Source of the DNA: Nocardia flavorosea
Lineage (GTDB): Bacteria > Actinomycetota > Actinomycetes > Mycobacteriales > Mycobacteriaceae
DNA: 64,000 bases
Direction of reading: 5' to 3'
Assembly: GCF_015477805.1 (NCBI RefSeq)
Contig: NZ_JADLQL010000007.1
Location: forward strand, 335,349 to 399,348
Shown here: piece by piece, positions 15,940-64,000 of the stretch
Layout: each line of letters opens with the position of its first letter
How positions within the stretch are numbered: the first letter of the stretch is position 1
Position numbers and translations under genes: made by a program
Notes under the pieces: generated by a model
Databases searched by the model: none
What the model was told of the DNA's origin: nothing
What the model saw: only the letters and a program-made list of their open reading frames with translations

Positions 15940-16287
15940 TTACCGGGTGACTTGCAGGATCAGCGTCGCGGCGACCGGAGCCAGGTACAGCAGCGGGAAC
16001 ACCGAGGTCTGGTACGAGCGTGCGCGCAGTGCTGTCGCGGTGGCGCCGAGGAAGTAGAGGATCAGGCCGACGGCGGCGGCGACGCCGAGCGCGGGGAGCG
16101 CGAAACCTGCCACCAATCCGAGTGCGCCGGCGGTTTTGGCCAGGGCAAGCCAGTTCCACCACGACCGCGGTACACCATATTTTTCGAGCGGCTCGACCAC
16201 GAACTGCTGTTTCGAGAACAGTGAGTAGCCCGAGAACCCGACCCACAGGGCGGTCAGTGTTCCGACGACGTAGTAAGCGATATCCAT
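15940..16287 (-). CDS. DoxX-like small membrane protein
   Basis: Integral membrane protein of 115 residues with four hydrophobic helices (about 5-22, 43-63, 66-85, 93-112). The KYGVPRSWWNWLALAKTAGALGLVAG segment is typical of the DoxX-like (DoxX_2) family. Function of the family is poorly defined; some DoxX proteins are linked to redox stress. Divergent from the PPOX-like gene with 143 bp between the two starts. Confidence 0.8.
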   Translation of the reverse strand: MDIAYYVVGTLTALWVGFSGYSLFSKQQFVVEPLEKYGVPRSWWNWLALAKTAGALGLVAGFALPALGVAAAVGLILYFLGATATALRARSYQTSVFPLLYLAPVAATLILQVTR

Positions 16288-16417
16288 CTCGCACCATTTT
16301 CTCAGTGGCCGGTGTTTTCCGGCGGGTACCAGTTCGACGACGCGGGCCGCCCGGGTGTGACATCGCCGTGGCGGCCGACGCGCCGTGAGACATGCCCGGG
16401 CCGCGAACGTCGCGCTT

Positions 16418-16423
16418 TAGGCT
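16418..16423 (+). promoter_or_regulatory. Candidate -10 element for a leaderless PPOX transcript
   Basis: TAGGCT fits the actinobacterial TANNNT -10 pattern and lies seven bases before the ATG at 16431, so transcription could begin at the start codon. No convincing -35 was seen. Confidence 0.35.
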
Positions 16424-16430
16424 GGTGCGC

Positions 16431-16856
16431 ATGGCCTCGCTTTCCGATCCCAAGGTGCGCGAATTCCTCGGCTACGGAACCCGTACCGCCAAGGTGGCGT
16501 TCACGGCGAGTGACGGGCGTCCGGTGGTCACTCCCGTCTGGTTCCTGCTCGACGGGGACGAAATCGTATTCAACACCGGTAAGGACACCGCGAAGGGCAA
16601 GGCATTGCAGCGTGATCCGCGGATCGCGCTGGTGGTGGATCTCGAGGAGCCGCCGTATGCGGCGGTGCAGATCCAGGGCACGGCCACCCTGTCCGAGGAT
16701 CCGGCCGAACTGCTGCGCACGGCGACGGCGATCGGCGGCCGCTATATGGGTTCGGCTCGCGCCGACGAGTTCGGCCGCCGCAACGGTGTACCCGGTGAAC
16801 TGCTCGTGCGGGTGCGGCCGGTCAAGGTCATCGCCTTCTTCGACGCCGTCGGCTGA
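16431..16856 (+). CDS. PPOX-class flavin/F420-dependent oxidoreductase
   Basis: Split-beta-barrel flavoprotein of 141 residues, close to the usual 140-150 of the mycobacterial Rv1155-like group, which bind F420 rather than FMN. It begins MASLSDPKVREFLGYGTRTAKV; an upstream ATG at 16392 would add 13 residues lacking family resemblance. The GRPVVTPVWFLLDGDEIVFNTG and RDPRIALVVDLEEPPYAAVQIQG strands are characteristic. Catalyses hydride transfer, substrate unknown. The candidate -10 at 16418 suggests a leaderless transcript. Confidence 0.88.
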   Translation: MASLSDPKVREFLGYGTRTAKVAFTASDGRPVVTPVWFLLDGDEIVFNTGKDTAKGKALQRDPRIALVVDLEEPPYAAVQIQGTATLSEDPAELLRTATAIGGRYMGSARADEFGRRNGVPGELLVRVRPVKVIAFFDAVG

Positions 16857-17230
16857 GCCCGGGGGCGCCCGCCCGTACCGGCGGCATGCCGGCTGTGACC
16901 CGGTCCGGCTCCCCGAGGGGGCGGCAGTGAACCCCTGGCCCGCCGACGCCGACTCGAGGTGTGGTCGCGGTCGTGGTTTTCGGCTTCGGCAAGGCGGTTG
17001 TCGCTGCGGTGCCATCGCCCGGTGGGCGGCGGCCGTCGCTTCCGGCAAAGGACATCGGCCGGCGGGGCCTGCAGGCCGGCGCAGCGCGGGCGGCGCCGCC
17101 CCGCGGCCGGCTCGCGTGGCCGTGGACGGGCGCTGCGACGGGGGTCGGAACGCGGTGGCGCCTGGAACAGCCCGGCGGTGAGGCGTGGGAGGGGACTCGG
17201 TGGACGTGACCCTGGACCTATGCTCATCCC
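16857..17230. other. 374-bp intergenic region, no supported gene
   Basis: Between the PPOX-like gene and cobM, both rightward. It is G/C-rich with overlapping short frames on both strands but no recognisable protein. I saw no cobalamin-riboswitch B12-box-like sequence by eye. Confidence 0.55.
17219..17224 (+). promoter_or_regulatory. Candidate -10 element for leaderless cobM
   Basis: TATGCT matches TANNNT and lies six bases before the cobM ATG, the same layout as at the PPOX gene. There is no Shine-Dalgarno sequence between, consistent with leaderless initiation. Confidence 0.35.
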
Positions 17231-17989
17231 ATGACCGTGCACTTCATCGGGGCCGGGCCCGGCGCCGCCGACCTGCTGACCGTGCGTGCGGTGGAACTGC
17301 TGCGGCGGTGCCCGGTCTGCCTGTATCCGGGGACCTATCTGGACCCCGAGGTGATCGCCCACTGTGCACCGGGCACAGAATTGATCGATACCCAGCGCCT
17401 GGACCTCGACGAGATCACCGCGCATCTGGTGCGGGCGACGGCGGCCGGCCGGGATGTGGCCCGGCTGTGTTCCGGTGACACCTCCCTCTATTCCGCCCTC
17501 ACCGAGCAGACGCGCCGGCTCGACGCGGCGGGCGTGCCGTGGGATATCACCCCGGGAGTCCCCGCGTATGCCGCCGCGGCCGCGACGCTGGGCACGGAGT
17601 TGACAGTGCCAGAGATCGCGCAGTCGGTGGTGCTGACCCGGATGCAGGCGCGTTCGACGGCGATGCCGGATTCCGAGACGCTGGCCGGTTTCGCCCGGAC
17701 CCGCGCCACGCTGGCCTTGCATCTGGCGATCACCCGCATCCGGGAGCTGGCGGCGGAGCTCGCCGAGTACTACGGGGCCGGCTGTCCGGCCGCGGTGGTC
17801 TACCGGGCCAGCCAACCGGACCAGATCGTGCTGCGCGGCACACTGGCCGATATCGCCGATCAGGTCGAGGCGGCGAGGCTGCGGCAGGCGGCCGTGATCT
17901 TGGTCGGCCGCGCTCTCGACCCGGGTACGACCTGTGCGCAATCACACCTTTACGACCCGGCGCGTGACCGGGCCCACCTCACCGGATAG
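17231..17989 (+). CDS. cobM: Precorrin-4 C11-methyltransferase
   Basis: SAM-dependent tetrapyrrole methylase of 252 residues, adding the C-11 methyl group to precorrin-4 in aerobic cobalamin synthesis (CobM/CbiF). The family loop GAGPG is at 7-11, SGDTSLYS at 81-88, TPGVPAYAAAAA follows, and the C-terminal AAVVYRASQPDQIVLRGTL stretch is typical of this methylase rather than CobI/CobJ. It stands alone here; no other cob gene is in the window, which is common where the pathway is dispersed. No functional link to the NRPS that follows is visible. Confidence 0.92.
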   Translation: MTVHFIGAGPGAADLLTVRAVELLRRCPVCLYPGTYLDPEVIAHCAPGTELIDTQRLDLDEITAHLVRATAAGRDVARLCSGDTSLYSALTEQTRRLDAAGVPWDITPGVPAYAAAAATLGTELTVPEIAQSVVLTRMQARSTAMPDSETLAGFARTRATLALHLAITRIRELAAELAEYYGAGCPAAVVYRASQPDQIVLRGTLADIADQVEAARLRQAAVILVGRALDPGTTCAQSHLYDPARDRAHLTG

Positions 17990-18353
17990 GCCCGGATCAG
18001 TACTGGGCGAGGGGACGTGCCACGACCGGCCCGAACACCCGGCGTGCACCGCCCGGGGCCCCGGCCTGCGCCTGCGTAACGCGGTTGGTGTGGCGACGGT
18101 ACAACGGTAGATTGGGTCGGTGGTCAGGAGTCGGCGCGCGGGTGCGGGTACACGGTGTCCCACGGCACCGGACGTGCCGGGTGGTACCGGGCGTCCGATG
18201 TAACGTCCTCGGCCCGATAAACGGATACTTCCGATGGACATTTCTGCCTGATCGAACAAGAAGTGGACCTGGAACAGCGGCCAGTGTGGTATATGCGCCG
18301 CGGCCAGGTGGTGACGGGAAGCGCACGCGTGCGTTCCGGAAGCGAGGTTAGGG
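17990..18353. other. 364-bp region upstream of the giant NRPS (promoter region, no gene)
   Basis: No MbtH-like protein, regulator or other product could be found in it. It turns slightly AT-richer from about 18,200. A TATATG at 18290-18295 could be a -10 element, with TGGACC at 18264-18269 as a poorly spaced -35; both are weak. The in-frame TGA at 18312-18314 bounds how far upstream the NRPS can start. Confidence 0.5.

Positions 18354-18356
<3 letters not shown>
18344..18356 (+). promoter_or_regulatory. Ribosome-binding site and TTG start of the NRPS
   Basis: GAGG at 18344-18347 lies six bases before TTG at 18354. No ATG or GTG occurs in this frame between the TGA at 18312 and the first conserved C-domain motif, so TTG is the only plausible start unless CTG is used. 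Confidence 0.7.

Positions 18357-64000
<45,644 letters not shown>

Noticed and set aside
15674..16453. A 259-codon minus-strand frame over the DoxX-like gene
   Set aside because: It overlaps two well-supported genes and its translation is Arg/Pro/Gly-rich without family resemblance.

Overview
The window is very GC-rich with strong G/C third-position bias. Gene content points to the Mycobacteriales, most likely Nocardia or a close relative. The evidence is a Rhodococcus-like zinc alcohol dehydrogenase, a mycobacterial-type leucine-catabolism operon, an F420/PPOX-type flavoprotein, leaderless-looking starts and a giant NRPS. The genus is an inference; there is no rRNA or other marker here.

Left part (1-18.3 kb): ordinary chromosomal genes. 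A tandem TetR regulator runs off the left edge, preceded by an alcohol dehydrogenase. Next is a leftward block for leucine/isovalerate degradation: accD1-accA1-fadE-maoC-citE, with fadE/maoC and maoC/citE joined by ATGA overlaps, followed after 203 bp by acetoacetyl-CoA synthetase. Together these would take isovaleryl-CoA through methylcrotonyl-CoA carboxylation, hydration and HMG-CoA cleavage to acetyl-CoA and acetoacetate, then activate the acetoacetate. A TetR gene is divergent from accD1, and two spaced inverted repeats lie between them. Further right are an AAA/DUF234-type ATPase behind a 25-bp perfect palindrome, an MHS-type transporter, a DoxX-like membrane protein, a PPOX-type flavin/F420 protein and cobM (corrin methyltransferase).

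Right part (18,354-64,000): a single rightward reading frame with no stop that I could see, still open at the window edge. It encodes at least 15,215 residues of a nonribosomal peptide synthetase: 13 complete C-A-PCP modules, then the C domain and first part of the A domain of module 14. One epimerase domain follows module 11 and is followed by a DCL-type C domain in module 12, as expected for a D-residue. Ten-residue specificity codes read from the A domains give confident calls for Thr (8, 11) and Ser (12, 13) and a good call for Gln (7); modules 1, 2, 5 and 6 share an unfamiliar related code. The first domain is a C domain, which suggests N-acylation (lipopeptide) or input from another protein. 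No MbtH, thioesterase, tailoring enzyme or transporter for the peptide lies inside the window; they may lie to the right.

The most unusual DNA-level observations are inside the NRPS. Module 5's A domain has two Ala/Gly/Val-rich inserts and shifted codon use. A 137-bp perfect repeat links A3 and A14. A 10-mer, GGGGACAGGT, recurs in frame at five A-domain positions.
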